From contig JBALVI010000002.1 of assembly GCA_036961205.1 (NCBI GenBank), positions 372,001 to 436,000 on the forward strand: a stretch of 64,000 nucleotides of DNA. The letters are read 5' to 3'. Numbering within the stretch: position 1 is the stretch's first letter; each line of letters opens with the position of its first letter. The DNA is from CALJFL01 sp036961205. Its GTDB lineage: Bacteria > Pseudomonadota > Gammaproteobacteria > Pseudomonadales > Halieaceae. Positions 43,501-52,871 of the stretch are shown here, one piece after another. The notes beneath the pieces were generated by a model. It did not search any database, was not told the DNA's origin, and saw only the letters and a list, made by a program, of their open reading frames with translations. The position numbers were made by a program, and so were the translations under genes.

Positions 43501-44171
43501 GCCAAATTCCCAGACCACTCGCGGCCGTCATCTTTGATCTGGACGGCACACTCATCGATACCGCCGAAGAATTTGTTGTAGTGGTGCAGGCCCTGCGCGC
43601 AGAGCACAGTCTGGAGGCTATGGATGCAGGACTGATTCGTGCCAATGTCTCCAACGGGGCACGGGCGCTCACGCGGCTGGCACTAGGTCTGGAGGAATCG
43701 TCGCCAGAGTTAGATATTAAATGGCAGCGGCTACTGGCTCTTTACAGTGAGGTCATCGGCAGCAGCGCCTGCCTTTATCCTGGCATGCAGCAGCTTATCG
43801 AGGCTTTTGCCGAGAGAGGCATAGCCTGGGGAATTGCCACCAACAAACCACGCGTCTATACCGAACCTCTATTGCGGAAGCTGAATTTGAATCCCGCACC
43901 CGGCAGCGTGGTGTGCCCGGACGATGTGACCGACCGCAAACCGCACCCGGAATCCCTTTACCTTAACTGCCGCGAGCTCAATTGCTCGCCAGCCACGAGC
44001 GTCTATGTAGGCGACCACCTACGCGATATTGAGGCCGGGCGCCGCGCGGGAATGGTTACCGTCGCTGCCGCCTACGGCTATATCGAAGACCACGACGATC
44101 CCGCCACCTGGGGCGCCAGCGCCACAGTGAACGACAGCAATGATTTACAGGCTTTACTACTCGACGACTGA
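43497..44171 (+). CDS. mupP: N-acetylmuramic acid 6-phosphate phosphatase (HAD family)
   Basis: A 224-residue HAD phosphatase. Motif I is VIFDLDGTLIDTAEE, motif II ATNKPRVY, and motif III/IV includes KPHPESLY and VYVGDHLRDIEAGRRAGM. In Pseudomonas the gene between ubiG and yciK encodes MupP, which removes phosphate from MurNAc-6-P in cell-wall recycling. The same neighbourhood here supports MupP over a generic phosphoglycolate phosphatase. It starts with GTG at 43497 inside the end of ubiG. Confidence 0.85.
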   Translation: MSQIPRPLAAVIFDLDGTLIDTAEEFVVVVQALRAEHSLEAMDAGLIRANVSNGARALTRLALGLEESSPELDIKWQRLLALYSEVIGSSACLYPGMQQLIEAFAERGIAWGIATNKPRVYTEPLLRKLNLNPAPGSVVCPDDVTDRKPHPESLYLNCRELNCSPATSVYVGDHLRDIEAGRRAGMVTVAAAYGYIEDHDDPATWGASATVNDSNDLQALLLDD

Positions 44172-44194
44172 CCGTAATTCAGGACAACACCGCA

Positions 44195-44950
44195 ATGACG
44201 CACGCGATACCACAACCCTACCAACCGCAGAGCACGCTGCTAAAGGGCAAGACGATTTTGGTAACAGGCGCTGGTGATGGCATTGGCCGCGCGGCCGCTC
44301 TCGCTTACGCGAACCATGGGGCAACCATTATTTTGCTAGGACGAACGGTTGCAAAACTCGAATCGGTATACGACGAAATCGAAGCAGCCGGCGGTGCCCA
44401 ACCCGCCATTTTTCCACTGGACCTCAATAGTGCCGGTAACGAAGAGGTCATCGACATGACCCGGGCTATCGGCGAAAATTTCGGTCACCTGGACGGCCTA
44501 CTGCACAACGCCAGCGTACTGGGCGAACGTCGTCCGATCGAGAGCGCAACACTGGCGGGGTGGATGGAGGTCATGCAGGTCAATGTCAACGCCCAGTTCC
44601 TGCTCACCCGGCATCTACTGCCGCTACTGCAGGCAGCACCCAGTGCTTCGATTATCTTCACTTCCTCCGGGGTGGGTCGAAAAGGACGCGCTTTTTGGGG
44701 CGCCTACGCGGTCTCCAAATTCGCCACCGAGGGTTTTATGCAGGTACTGGCAGACGAACTGGAAAACACCTGTAAGGTGCGCGTCAACAGCCTAAATCCC
44801 GGCGCAACCAACACCTCAATGCGGCGCATGGCCTATCCCTCTGAAACGCCCTCCGACAATCCCTATGCGGAGGACATCATGCCGGCTTATCTGTATTTGA
44901 TGGGAGCAGACAGCGAGGGAGTCACAGGGCAGGCGCTAAACGCTCAGTAA
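44195..44950 (+). CDS. YciK-family SDR oxidoreductase
   Basis: A 251-residue short-chain dehydrogenase. The cofactor motif is LVTGAGDGIGRAAALAYAN, then LDGLLHNASVLG and a catalytic IIFTSSGVGRKGR ... YAVSKFATEG. The start MTHAIPQPYQPQSTLLKGKTI and the C-terminus match the YciK subgroup always found near mupP/ubiG in Pseudomonas-type genomes; its substrate is unknown. It lies 23 bp after mupP. Confidence 0.88.
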   Translation: MTHAIPQPYQPQSTLLKGKTILVTGAGDGIGRAAALAYANHGATIILLGRTVAKLESVYDEIEAAGGAQPAIFPLDLNSAGNEEVIDMTRAIGENFGHLDGLLHNASVLGERRPIESATLAGWMEVMQVNVNAQFLLTRHLLPLLQAAPSASIIFTSSGVGRKGRAFWGAYAVSKFATEGFMQVLADELENTCKVRVNSLNPGATNTSMRRMAYPSETPSDNPYAEDIMPAYLYLMGADSEGVTGQALNAQ

Positions 44951-45000
44951 CTAAATAGTGCCGGGTGGTGCCGCGGTCACATGACTAAAGAGTTGACCGA

Positions 45001-46170
45001 CTAAAGCGCGGACAGATCGCCGCTCACCGCCGCTCGAAATAGACGCTCCAGATCCTGCGCATTGACTGGCATCGCGTTAGAGGCGGCACAAGGATCAAGC
45101 TCGGCCAGCTGACCTATCTCAACAGCCCGGGTATCATCTACTCCAAGACCTGCCAGGTTCTTGGGAATATCCAGTTGCTGTCGAAAATCAAACAAGAACT
45201 CAACGAACGCCTCGGCACCGCCCCCGGGAAGCTCTAGCACCCGCGATAGATACGCCAATCGATCCCTAATAGCGTCCATGTTCTGCACCACTCCATAGGG
45301 CAGCACAATGGCATTAGTGAGTCCGTGATGCGTGTTGTAAAGACCACCAACTACGTGGGACACAGCGTGGATGGACCCCAGCCCTTTCTGAAAAGCGGTG
45401 GCGCCCATGGAAGCCGCCACTAGCATATTGCCTCGCGCCTCGATATTACCGCCGTCAGCGACTGCGATGGGCAGCCACTGGCGGACCATGCGCATGGCCT
45501 CGACCGCAATCCCCTGGGCCAGCGGATGAAAACTGGGGGAACAGTAGGCCTCAAGCGCGTGTACAAAGGCATCGATTCCGGTCCAGGCGGTGATATTGGC
45601 TGGTAACCCCAGGGTGAGGCAGGGATCGCTGATCACTATATTGGGCAACATACTGGGGTGGTAGATTATCTTCTTGCTGGCCGCCGCTTCGTCGAGAATT
45701 ATAGCCGCACGGCCAACCTCAGAGCCCGTGCCCGCCGTTGTGGGCATAGCGATGACCGGCACCAAACTCTCCGCAGCGATTTCCGGCGCCTCGGTATCGC
45801 TAATCACAAAATCCCACAGCGGGAGTTCCTGCTGCGCTATCAAGGCAATGGACTTGCCCACATCAAGCGCAGAGCCACCCCCTACGGCGATCACGCCATC
45901 GTGCTTTCCAGATCTGAAGGCAGCAACACCGGCAGCGACATTGGCCGCCGTCGGATTACCCTGCACCTGCGAAAATACCGCGGTGTGGATTGAGGATGAC
46001 TGCAATACTCCCACCAGCCCGGCAATAACATCCAGATCAGCGAGCCCCTTGTCGGTAACCAGTAGGGGCCTGTTCATCGCCAACAGTTCGCAGGCCAGGG
46101 GTAGATCATTGGCCCGATCGGTGCCGAACCAGATGTCCGTGGGAAAGCTCCACTGCGTGGCTTCAAACAA
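45001..46170 (-). CDS. Iron-containing alcohol dehydrogenase
   Basis: A 389-residue group III alcohol dehydrogenase. NAD-binding GGGSALDVGKSIA and PTTAGTGSEVGRAAII are visible. Candidate iron ligands are in the segments HALEAYCSPSFHP and HGLTNAIVLP. It probably interconverts an alcohol or amino-alcohol and an aldehyde. It follows the glutamine synthetase-like gene by 12 bp, so both may serve one catabolic route, for example of an amine or amino alcohol; this is inference from adjacency. Confidence 0.9.
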   Translation of the reverse strand: MFEATQWSFPTDIWFGTDRANDLPLACELLAMNRPLLVTDKGLADLDVIAGLVGVLQSSSIHTAVFSQVQGNPTAANVAAGVAAFRSGKHDGVIAVGGGSALDVGKSIALIAQQELPLWDFVISDTEAPEIAAESLVPVIAMPTTAGTGSEVGRAAIILDEAAASKKIIYHPSMLPNIVISDPCLTLGLPANITAWTGIDAFVHALEAYCSPSFHPLAQGIAVEAMRMVRQWLPIAVADGGNIEARGNMLVAASMGATAFQKGLGSIHAVSHVVGGLYNTHHGLTNAIVLPYGVVQNMDAIRDRLAYLSRVLELPGGGAEAFVEFLFDFRQQLDIPKNLAGLGVDDTRAVEIGQLAELDPCAASNAMPVNAQDLERLFRAAVSGDLSAL

Positions 46171-46182
46171 TACTAGTCTCCT

Positions 46183-47550
46183 TCAGATAATCTCGAAGTA
46201 GCGCTGCAACTGCCAATCAGTCACCGCGCGGCGTTGTTCAGTCTCTTCCCACTCGCGGGTATAGGCGTAATGATCGACAAAAGCATCCCCAAACAAATCT
46301 CTTGCCGGATCTGAATTACGCAAGCGCGACGCGGCCTCGCCAAGACTGCGGGGGAACTGCAAAGCACCCTCAAACTGCCGAACGTAAGCGTTGCCCACTA
46401 CGGGCTCACCCGGCTCACATTGATTCTCAATGCCCCAAAGGCCGGAACCAATAGCCGCCGAAAGCGCCACATAGGGATTAATATCTGCAGCAGCAACTCG
46501 GTATTCAACACGCTGGGATTGTGCTGAGCCCGGGATCGCTCGAATCGCACAAGTACGATTATCGACGCCCCAGGATGCTGCCGTAGGCGCCCACGCTCCT
46601 GGCACAAGTCGCGTATAGCTATTGCAGGTGGACGCCACCATAGCCAGTAACTCGGGCATTAGCTTTTGCTGCCCACCAATAAACCAACGCATGGTATCGG
46701 ACATACCCTGCGAACCGCCCTCGTCATAAAAGGCATTGTTCCCGGCCTCGTCGGCGAGAGACACATGGAGGTGACCAGATTGGCCGGGATAGTCAGCTGA
46801 CCACTTGGCCATAAAGGTGGCCATCAAGTCATTCTGCTGCGCCAACACTTTCATAAAGGTTTTAAATAGCACCGCATCATCGGCGGCACGCAGTGCGTCG
46901 GTATACGTGATCGCGGCCTCTAATACCCCTGGGCCGGTTTCTGTATGCAGTCCCTCAAGGGGCATGCCCATACTTTCGGACATCGCCAGAATTTGATGGT
47001 AGAGATCTGCATGACTGGAGTTGCGAATAACGGAATAACCAAAGTTTGAAGGCGTCATTGGCCGCAGATGCCGAAAGCCCTTATCGCGGACACTGTCAGG
47101 GGATTCCTGGAACAGGAAGAACTCAAACTCTGCTGCGGCGCTGGCGTACAGACCATGATCGGCTAGTCTGGCGAGTACACGCTTTAGAAGTGCCCGGGGG
47201 CAAACCGCGGCTGCGGAGGATTCACTAAAGTCTGCCAACAACAAAAGAGATTGGTCGCCTTCCAGGGGCAGTGCTCTGCAGGTATTGGCGTCGATTCGTG
47301 CCCATGCATCGGGAAATGCCGTTTCCCAGCCGGTATAGGAATCACTACCGTATAGTTGGTCGTCACTGTCCCAGCCGAAGATGACGTCGCAGAAGCCAAA
47401 CCCTTTGGCCAGTGCGCTTTCCAGTTTGGCGCGACTGACATATTTGCCGCGTAATACGCCATCAAGATCGGTAACGCCTAATTTGATATTGGATACGCCC
47501 AGCGCATCAATCTGAGCAAGTACACTTTCAGCGGTGGCGTGGTGATCCAT
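46183..47550 (-). CDS. Glutamine synthetase-family enzyme (PuuA/GlnT-like)
   Basis: A 455-residue member of the glutamine synthetase superfamily. Metal-binding AAAEFEFFLF, then LHTETGPGVLEAAI, SGHLHVSL and the ATP/Arg segment VDNRTCAIRAIPGS are in the standard order. The C-terminal adenylylation tyrosine motif of GlnA is absent, and the sequence resembles gamma-glutamyl-amine synthetases rather than ammonia-assimilating GlnA. The open frame extends to 47712 but overlaps rluB; ATG at 47550 gives the family N-terminus, 10 bp after rluB. The ribosome site is weak. Acceptor amine unknown. Confidence 0.88.
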   Translation of the reverse strand: MDHHATAESVLAQIDALGVSNIKLGVTDLDGVLRGKYVSRAKLESALAKGFGFCDVIFGWDSDDQLYGSDSYTGWETAFPDAWARIDANTCRALPLEGDQSLLLLADFSESSAAAVCPRALLKRVLARLADHGLYASAAAEFEFFLFQESPDSVRDKGFRHLRPMTPSNFGYSVIRNSSHADLYHQILAMSESMGMPLEGLHTETGPGVLEAAITYTDALRAADDAVLFKTFMKVLAQQNDLMATFMAKWSADYPGQSGHLHVSLADEAGNNAFYDEGGSQGMSDTMRWFIGGQQKLMPELLAMVASTCNSYTRLVPGAWAPTAASWGVDNRTCAIRAIPGSAQSQRVEYRVAAADINPYVALSAAIGSGLWGIENQCEPGEPVVGNAYVRQFEGALQFPRSLGEAASRLRNSDPARDLFGDAFVDHYAYTREWEETEQRRAVTDWQLQRYFEII

Positions 47551-47560
47551 AGTTTTTATT

Positions 47561-48442
47561 CTAGAATTTGCCCTGTTTACGGGCCTTGCCGCGGCCACTT
47601 CGCTTACCAAACTGACGTTCCATGATTTCGCGTTCCTTAATGCTTCCGCGCTGCTGATCCTTGTTCGGCAGATCGACCATCTGGTAAAGGCCTTTAACCT
47701 CTTTACGCTCAAGCTCTACCCACTGACCCTGCTTGACCTTGGACGGAATAAACACCTCACCGTAGCGCACCCGTTTCAGGCGGGACACAGTCAAGCCCTG
47801 AGACTCCCAAAGGCGACGCACCTCGCGGTTACGGCCCTCCATCAATACCACATAATACCAGCGGTTAATGCCCTCGCCTCCGGCATCCTGAATGTCGGTA
47901 AATCGGGCTACACCGTCGTCCAGCATCACGCCGTCTAGCATATGCTTCATCATCTCTGGCGTCACATTGCCCATCACACGCACCATGTACTCGCGCTCGA
48001 TGTTTGAAGAGGGGTGCATCAGCGAGTTGGCAAGCTCACCATCGGTGGTGAACAGCAGCAAACCAGAGGTATTGAAATCCAGGCGGCCAATTGATATCCA
48101 GCGTCCGGCTTTGAGTTTGGGTAAGCGCTGGAAGACAGTGCGCCGACCCTGCGGGTCAGAACGGGTACACACTTCACCGGTGGGTTTGTGGTACAAAATA
48201 CAGCGTGTTTTTTCTCCAGGAGCAATGTCCAGCGACTTGCCGTCGACAGCAATGCGGTCTTTAGCCGTGACCCGGTCGCCCAGCTTCGCGCGCTGACCGT
48301 TCACCGCAATCCGCCCCTCTTCTATCCAACGCTCCATTTCACGTCGGGAGCCTGTGCCGCTGCGGGCCAGTACCTTTTGGAGTTTTTCACCGGAAGGCGC
48401 GGGTGCAGCGCCAGCCGCTTCTGTTTCAGTAGGAATAGCCAT
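47561..48442 (-). CDS. rluB: 23S rRNA pseudouridine synthase B
   Basis: A 293-residue RsuA/RluB-family enzyme expected to modify U2605 of 23S rRNA. The S4 RNA-binding domain (about 20-80) has KLQKVLARSGTGSRREMERWI. The catalytic segment is GRLDFNTSGLLLFTTDG, with Asp as nucleophile, and MEGRNREVRRLWESQGL follows. The C-terminus is a basic tail (GKRSGRGKARKQGKF). It follows scpB by 11 bp, the common gammaproteobacterial order. Confidence 0.94.
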   Translation of the reverse strand: MAIPTETEAAGAAPAPSGEKLQKVLARSGTGSRREMERWIEEGRIAVNGQRAKLGDRVTAKDRIAVDGKSLDIAPGEKTRCILYHKPTGEVCTRSDPQGRRTVFQRLPKLKAGRWISIGRLDFNTSGLLLFTTDGELANSLMHPSSNIEREYMVRVMGNVTPEMMKHMLDGVMLDDGVARFTDIQDAGGEGINRWYYVVLMEGRNREVRRLWESQGLTVSRLKRVRYGEVFIPSKVKQGQWVELERKEVKGLYQMVDLPNKDQQRGSIKEREIMERQFGKRSGRGKARKQGKF

Positions 48443-48453
48443 ATTGATTCAGC

Positions 48454-49347
48454 TCAGGCCTGACGCTCGGGCTCGCTGGCACCTTCGGTTGGCTCTTCAG
48501 TTTCAGTTATTTCTTCAACAGCAGATTGTTCTGCTGCAACGGATAATTCGGGCAAGACCTCATCGTCGGTGGCAGCATCAGCATCGAACTGGCCGCCGAC
48601 ACTCTCGCCATCGCCAGCGACATCCTCAATTGCTGGTGCATCTTCTACAGGCTCACCGGGGTCATCGGTTGAGAGTTCTGCCCCCGTCTCACTTACGCTA
48701 GCGTCGCCTTCCAGCTGATCCGGATTGTGATCGGTACCGCCGACTACAGAGAGCCCAGGTGCCTCGCCCTCCGCTATTTCGCTGAGAACATCGCTAAAAC
48801 CTAATTCTGCGGTAAGCGTTTCAAAGTCACGAATTTCTGCCAATGCCGGCAGCTGATCAAGATTCTTCAGGTTGAAATAGTCCAAAAACTGGCGTGTGGT
48901 GGCATACATGGCGGGCCGACCCGGAACATCGCGGTGACCCACGACTCTGATCCACTCGCGTTCGTGCAGTGTCTTTACAATGTTGGAACTGACAGCAACA
49001 CCGCGAATCTCTTCAATTTCGCCACGAGTAATGGGCTGCCGATAGGCTATAAGAGACAGTGTTTCGAGTAACGCTCGGGAGTATTTCTGCGGACGCTCAT
49101 GCCACAGTCTGGCTATCCAGGGGCTTAGATTTTGTCGCACCTGGAAGCGAAAACCGCTGGCCACCTCAAGTAATTCAAAACCACGACCATCACAGCGTTC
49201 AGCGACCTCTTTCAAGGCCTCGCGGATAGCCGTGGTCTCGGGTCGTTCGTGCTCTTCAAACAGATCACCAATTTGGGTAACCGTCATCGCCTTGCCAGCC
49301 GCCAGTAGGGCACCTTCAACAATTTGAACCAAGCCTGTTTCCGCCAT
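48454..49347 (-). CDS. scpB: Segregation and condensation protein B
   Basis: A 297-residue kleisin-partner protein of the SMC-ScpAB chromosome condensation complex. Two winged-helix domains occupy about 1-185 (VEGALLAAGKAMTV, TLSLIAYRQPITRGEIE, GRPAMYATT). A long acidic, low-complexity tail (about 200-297) follows, beyond the core of roughly 190 residues. ATG at 49347 lies one base after the scpA stop; the earlier in-frame start at 49401 would overlap scpA and add no family sequence. Confidence 0.93.
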   Translation of the reverse strand: MAETGLVQIVEGALLAAGKAMTVTQIGDLFEEHERPETTAIREALKEVAERCDGRGFELLEVASGFRFQVRQNLSPWIARLWHERPQKYSRALLETLSLIAYRQPITRGEIEEIRGVAVSSNIVKTLHEREWIRVVGHRDVPGRPAMYATTRQFLDYFNLKNLDQLPALAEIRDFETLTAELGFSDVLSEIAEGEAPGLSVVGGTDHNPDQLEGDASVSETGAELSTDDPGEPVEDAPAIEDVAGDGESVGGQFDADAATDDEVLPELSVAAEQSAVEEITETEEPTEGASEPERQA

Positions 49348-49348
49348 G

Positions 49349-50239
49349 TTACTCAGACCTTGCCTTAAGATGGATTGGACCAAAATTTTCTGTCTGAACA
49401 ATTTCCACCAGGGCCTCCTTAATCAACTCCATAACCGCCAGGAAGGTAACGACTACTCCCAAACGGCCCTCCTCAGCGGTAAACAGGGACACAAAGGGCA
49501 CAAATTGTTTGCCCGAAAGAGTGTCTAGCACCTGCGACATACGCTCTCTGGTGGACAGAGCCTCGCGCTGGACATGGTGGCTCTCAAACATATCTGCCCG
49601 CCGCAGCACTTCGCTCAATGCGACCAGTAACTCACGCATATCCACCTCCGGGTCCGGCCGGGTACGATTGATCTCCGGCGGGTTGGCGCTGCCTACCCAG
49701 GTGTCGCGCTCCAGACGAGGAATTTCCTCGATGTCCTCCGCGGCCTTCTTGAACCGTTCATATTCCTGCAGGCGGCGAATCAACTGCGCCCGCGGGTCTT
49801 CCTCGTCGTCTTCGATATCAGTCGATCGTGGCAACAGCATTCGGGATTTGATTTCCGCCAGCACCGCCGCCATCAACAGATACTCGGCAGCCAACTCAAA
49901 TTGCACAGCGTCCATCATGTCAACGTAGCGCATGTATTGTTCGGTAATTGCCGAGACATCAATCTCCAGGATATCGAGATTCTGGCGACGGATCAGGTAA
50001 AGAAGCAGATCTAGCGGTCCTTCAAAGGCTTCCAGAAACACTTCCAGTGCCTGCGGAGGAATGTACAAATCCTTGGGTAACTCGGTAACCGCCTGGCCCA
50101 TTACCACAGCAAAAGGCATTTCACCCTGCTGAGGCGTGACTATTCTATTGGAGGTCTCGGTTTTTAGCGGGGGCTGGGGTGCCTCCGTGCTTGCAGGAGA
50201 GCTAGGTTGAGCGTCCGGAGAGCTATCGTTCACTGCCAC
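49349..50239 (-). CDS. scpA: Segregation and condensation protein A
   Basis: A 296-residue kleisin of the SMC complex. After a Pro/Ser-rich N-terminal extension (1-65), the core begins FEGPLDLLLYLIRRQNLDILEI, with MRYVDMMDAVQFELAAEYL and ending LAVMELIKEALVEIVQTENF. Directly coupled to scpB (one base between stop and start). It is in the same direction as the YrdC-domain and PHP genes upstream, 38 bp after them. Confidence 0.94.
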   Translation of the reverse strand: MAVNDSSPDAQPSSPASTEAPQPPLKTETSNRIVTPQQGEMPFAVVMGQAVTELPKDLYIPPQALEVFLEAFEGPLDLLLYLIRRQNLDILEIDVSAITEQYMRYVDMMDAVQFELAAEYLLMAAVLAEIKSRMLLPRSTDIEDDEEDPRAQLIRRLQEYERFKKAAEDIEEIPRLERDTWVGSANPPEINRTRPDPEVDMRELLVALSEVLRRADMFESHHVQREALSTRERMSQVLDTLSGKQFVPFVSLFTAEEGRLGVVVTFLAVMELIKEALVEIVQTENFGPIHLKARSE

Positions 50240-50277
50240 TGTATTTCCTACGTTTGCCTAAGGATCAGTATACCCCA

Positions 50278-50901
50278 CTAATCGGTAAAAGGCCCTATAT
50301 CTCCCTTGCCAGCGCGCAGTATTAGCGGTGCATCATCGGCCAGATCGACCACCGTTGTTGCCTCCATACCGCAATAGCCACCGTCGATGACCAGATCGAC
50401 CTCGTGCTCCAACACTTCACGGATGTCGTAGGGGTCAATAAGTGGATACTCTTCCCCAGGCATAATCAGAGTGACACTCATCAGTGGCTCACCCAAATCG
50501 GCCAATAATGCTGAAGCGATGGCGTTATCAGGCACTCTTAAGCCCACGGTCTTACGCTTAGGGTGTAACAACCGTCGCGGCACTTCAGAGGTCGCCTTAA
50601 GGATGAAGGTATAAGGCCCAGGTGTGCAGGCCCGCAGCAAACGGTAAACCTTGTTGTCCACACGGGAATAGGTGGCGATTTCCGACAGATCGCGGCAGAC
50701 CAGGGTGAAATTATGTCGATCGTCCAGCTTGCGAATACGCCGAATTCTGTCCAGAGCCTGTTTGTCGCCGATATGACAGCCCAGGGCATAGGCAGAATCC
50801 GTGGGATATACCACCACCCCGCCCTGACGAATAATATCCACGGCCTGACGCACCAGGCGAGCCTGGGGATTTTCCGGGTGTATTTGAAAAAACTGGCTCA
50901 C
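50278..50901 (-). CDS. YciO-like Sua5/YrdC-domain protein
   Basis: A 207-residue YrdC-fold protein of the L-threonylcarbamoyladenylate synthase superfamily. The nucleotide/threonine-binding KxR-like N-terminal region reads GGVVVYPTDSAYALGC, with RKLDDRHNFTLVCR and RVPDNAIASALL further on. The length and position next to the TrpH-like PHP gene (four-base overlap) fit YciO rather than the essential TsaC, so its activity is not assured. Confidence 0.87.
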   Translation of the reverse strand: MSQFFQIHPENPQARLVRQAVDIIRQGGVVVYPTDSAYALGCHIGDKQALDRIRRIRKLDDRHNFTLVCRDLSEIATYSRVDNKVYRLLRACTPGPYTFILKATSEVPRRLLHPKRKTVGLRVPDNAIASALLADLGEPLMSVTLIMPGEEYPLIDPYDIREVLEHEVDLVIDGGYCGMEATTVVDLADDAPLILRAGKGDIGPFTD

Positions 50902-51764
50902 GGGGTTGTCCGGGTTGAGTCTGACCGTTTACCAGGCCAACTCTGCCAAACACCAGCCTGCCCTGACAGCAGTCGCAGCTCAACGCCCAAATCCGGGCTG
51001 TATCGCCCCTCGCGGTGAAAATCACTACCTGCAGAGACCAGCAGCTCATAATCGAGTGCCAATTTGCTCAACTGTGCCGTCTGATCGGCCGTTTGGCGAC
51101 CACTGGTCACCTCAACCGCGCTGCCGCCAGCCGCCTTGAAGTCGACTACCATGCGGCGGAGTTTCATCCGGGTAAAACGGTATTTAAGCGGGTGGGCGAT
51201 AACAGCCTCGCCCCCCGCCTGTACTATCCACTCTGTCACTTCGGCCAGTTCCGGCCAGAAAGCCTTTACATCGCCGGTTTTGCCCTGCCCCAGGTATTTA
51301 TCAAAAGCCTCATTCGCATCACTGACATGACCCGACTCAACCATCCACGCGGCAAAATGAGGCCGCCCCAGCTGGCTACTGCCGGCGGCGGCAAGACCGC
51401 CTGCCAGAGCGCCGGCGAAACCCAATTTTTCCAAGCGTTCGGCTATCTTCTCGCCGCGACTTTTGCGCGCCGTTGCCAGCCGCGCTAATCCCGCTTGCAT
51501 TGCCGGGTGCTGCTCGTCCATGCCCAGCCCTAGAATATGAATAGTCACTCCCGACCAGCGGCAGGAAAATTCTACTCCGGGAACCAGCACCATCTCCCCG
51601 ACAAGTGACGTATAATAGCGCCGTGCATCCAGGTAGCCGGACATCGTGTCGTGGTCTGTTATCGCAAACTGATCGACGCCGCGGGCCAGGGCACGATCAA
51701 TCATCTCGCGAGGAGTGAGCGCACCATCTGAAGCGGTGGTATGTGTATGAAAATCAATCAGCAC
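50898..51764 (-). CDS. PHP-domain phosphoesterase, RNase AM (TrpH/YciV) type
   Basis: A protein of 288 residues of the PHP family. Metal ligands are in DFHTHTTASDG, AITDHDTM, VELVPGVEFS-like VLVPGVEFS, VIAHPLKYR and SAGSDFHREGRYSPDLG. Homologs hydrolyse 3',5'-nucleoside bisphosphates or act as 5'-exonucleases on RNA ends. The open frame reaches 51920, but that would overlap the divergent yciB gene and prefix residues unlike the family; GTG at 51764 directly precedes the conserved LIDFHTHT. It overlaps the YciO-like gene by four bases. Confidence 0.88.
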   Translation of the reverse strand: MLIDFHTHTTASDGALTPREMIDRALARGVDQFAITDHDTMSGYLDARRYYTSLVGEMVLVPGVEFSCRWSGVTIHILGLGMDEQHPAMQAGLARLATARKSRGEKIAERLEKLGFAGALAGGLAAAGSSQLGRPHFAAWMVESGHVSDANEAFDKYLGQGKTGDVKAFWPELAEVTEWIVQAGGEAVIAHPLKYRFTRMKLRRMVVDFKAAGGSAVEVTSGRQTADQTAQLSKLALDYELLVSAGSDFHREGRYSPDLGVELRLLSGQAGVWQSWPGKRSDSTRTTP

Positions 51765-51891
51765 AGTTGCTACAGTTTCGTCAGTTAAGTAAAAAGGTAT
51801 TCCCGGCTTGCGGTACCATCCGGGACGGCCCAGCGAGAGACAACAAGCGCTGGCAGTGCCATATAGTACCATGCCCAACCGAGCAGATTTA

Positions 51892-52494
51892 ATGAAGCAG
51901 TTAATAGAATTTATCCCCATTGTCCTGTTTTTCGTTGTCTATCAAATGAAAGGCGAGTCCATCACTATTGGACAGTGGCAGCACACCTTCGACGGAATTT
52001 TCACCGCGACGGCGGTGCTGATGGCCGCCACAGTGATTCAGGTGATACTGAGTTACCTGATCTCACGGCGGCTTGAAAAGCGCCTATTATGGATGCTACT
52101 GGCGGTTATGGTATTTGGTGGTGCAACCCTGGTGTTTCGCAACCAGCTGTTTATTCAATGGAAGCCCACTATTTTTAACTGGGCCCTGGCAATCGCGTTC
52201 CTTGGCTCGCAATTCATTGGCGAAAAAAACCTGATGGAGCGCACCTTGGGCACGCAAATTCAATTGCCAAAACCCGTGTGGGGCAAGCTGAACTTGTTAT
52301 GGATCACCAACTTTACGATCGTCGGCGCGCTTAATTTAGTGGTGGCCTACGGTTATAGCGAAGATGCCTGGGTCAGTTACAAGCTGTATTCGGCAATCGG
52401 CTTTACACTGCTATTGACCATTCTCACCGCCCTGCTGATCAGTCCTCACTTGAAGGACGAAGCGACCGCCAAAGACCCGCTGACCGAGGAGTAA
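51892..52494 (+). CDS. yciB: Intracellular septation protein A family (YciB)
   Basis: A 200-residue polytopic membrane protein with about five spans. The N-terminus KQLIEFIPIVLFFVVYQ and the conserved central NQLFIQWKPTIFNW and NLLWITNFTIVGALNL are typical of YciB/IspZ, linked to cell division and envelope integrity. The frame is open upstream to 51808, but ATG at 51892 gives the family start. It is divergent from the PHP gene, with yciI 10 bp downstream. Confidence 0.93.
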   Translation: MKQLIEFIPIVLFFVVYQMKGESITIGQWQHTFDGIFTATAVLMAATVIQVILSYLISRRLEKRLLWMLLAVMVFGGATLVFRNQLFIQWKPTIFNWALAIAFLGSQFIGEKNLMERTLGTQIQLPKPVWGKLNLLWITNFTIVGALNLVVAYGYSEDAWVSYKLYSAIGFTLLLTILTALLISPHLKDEATAKDPLTEE

Positions 52495-52504
52495 GGAACA
52501 ATAC

Positions 52505-52804
52505 ATGTACTACGCTATTCTCTGTGAAGATGTCGCCGATAGCCTGCCAATGCGGCAGAAGGCCAGACCGGCGCACCTCGAGCGCATCCAGACCCTGGTT
52601 GATCAGGGTAAGTTACTGGCGGCCGGCCCCCACCCGGCCCTGGATACTGAAGATCCGGGTGAGGCAGGGTTCACTGGCAGCCTGATTATCGCCGAGTTCA
52701 GCAGCTTGGAGGCGGCCACCGCCTGGGCAGACTCAGACCCCTATGTTGAAGCCGGTGTTTTCAGTAGGGTCATCGTTAAACCGTACAAGGTTGTACTCCC
52801 CTGA
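52505..52804 (+). CDS. YciI-family protein
   Basis: A 99-residue small dimeric alpha/beta-barrel protein. Characteristic are MYYAILCEDV, RPAHLERIQTLVDQGKLLAAGPHPALD (a conserved His in RPAHLERI) and a C-terminal DPYVEAGVFSRVIVKPYK. E. coli YciI and relatives have unclear activity; some act as dehalogenase- or dehydratase-like enzymes. GGAG precedes the ATG; cotranscribed with yciB. Confidence 0.92.
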   Translation: MYYAILCEDVADSLPMRQKARPAHLERIQTLVDQGKLLAAGPHPALDTEDPGEAGFTGSLIIAEFSSLEAATAWADSDPYVEAGVFSRVIVKPYKVVLP

Positions 52805-52871
52805 AATTCCGCTTCCATGCTATGATTTGCCGCCTTTTTTAACGCTCAGCCAACCCGCTAAGGAACAGACC

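Noticed and set aside
47551..47712. N-terminal extension of the glutamine synthetase-like gene
   Set aside because: It lies within rluB on the same strand in another frame and adds residues with no counterpart in the family.
51765..51920. Upstream extension of the PHP phosphoesterase
   Set aside because: It overlaps the divergent yciB start and precedes the conserved N-terminal DFHTHT strand with unrelated sequence.
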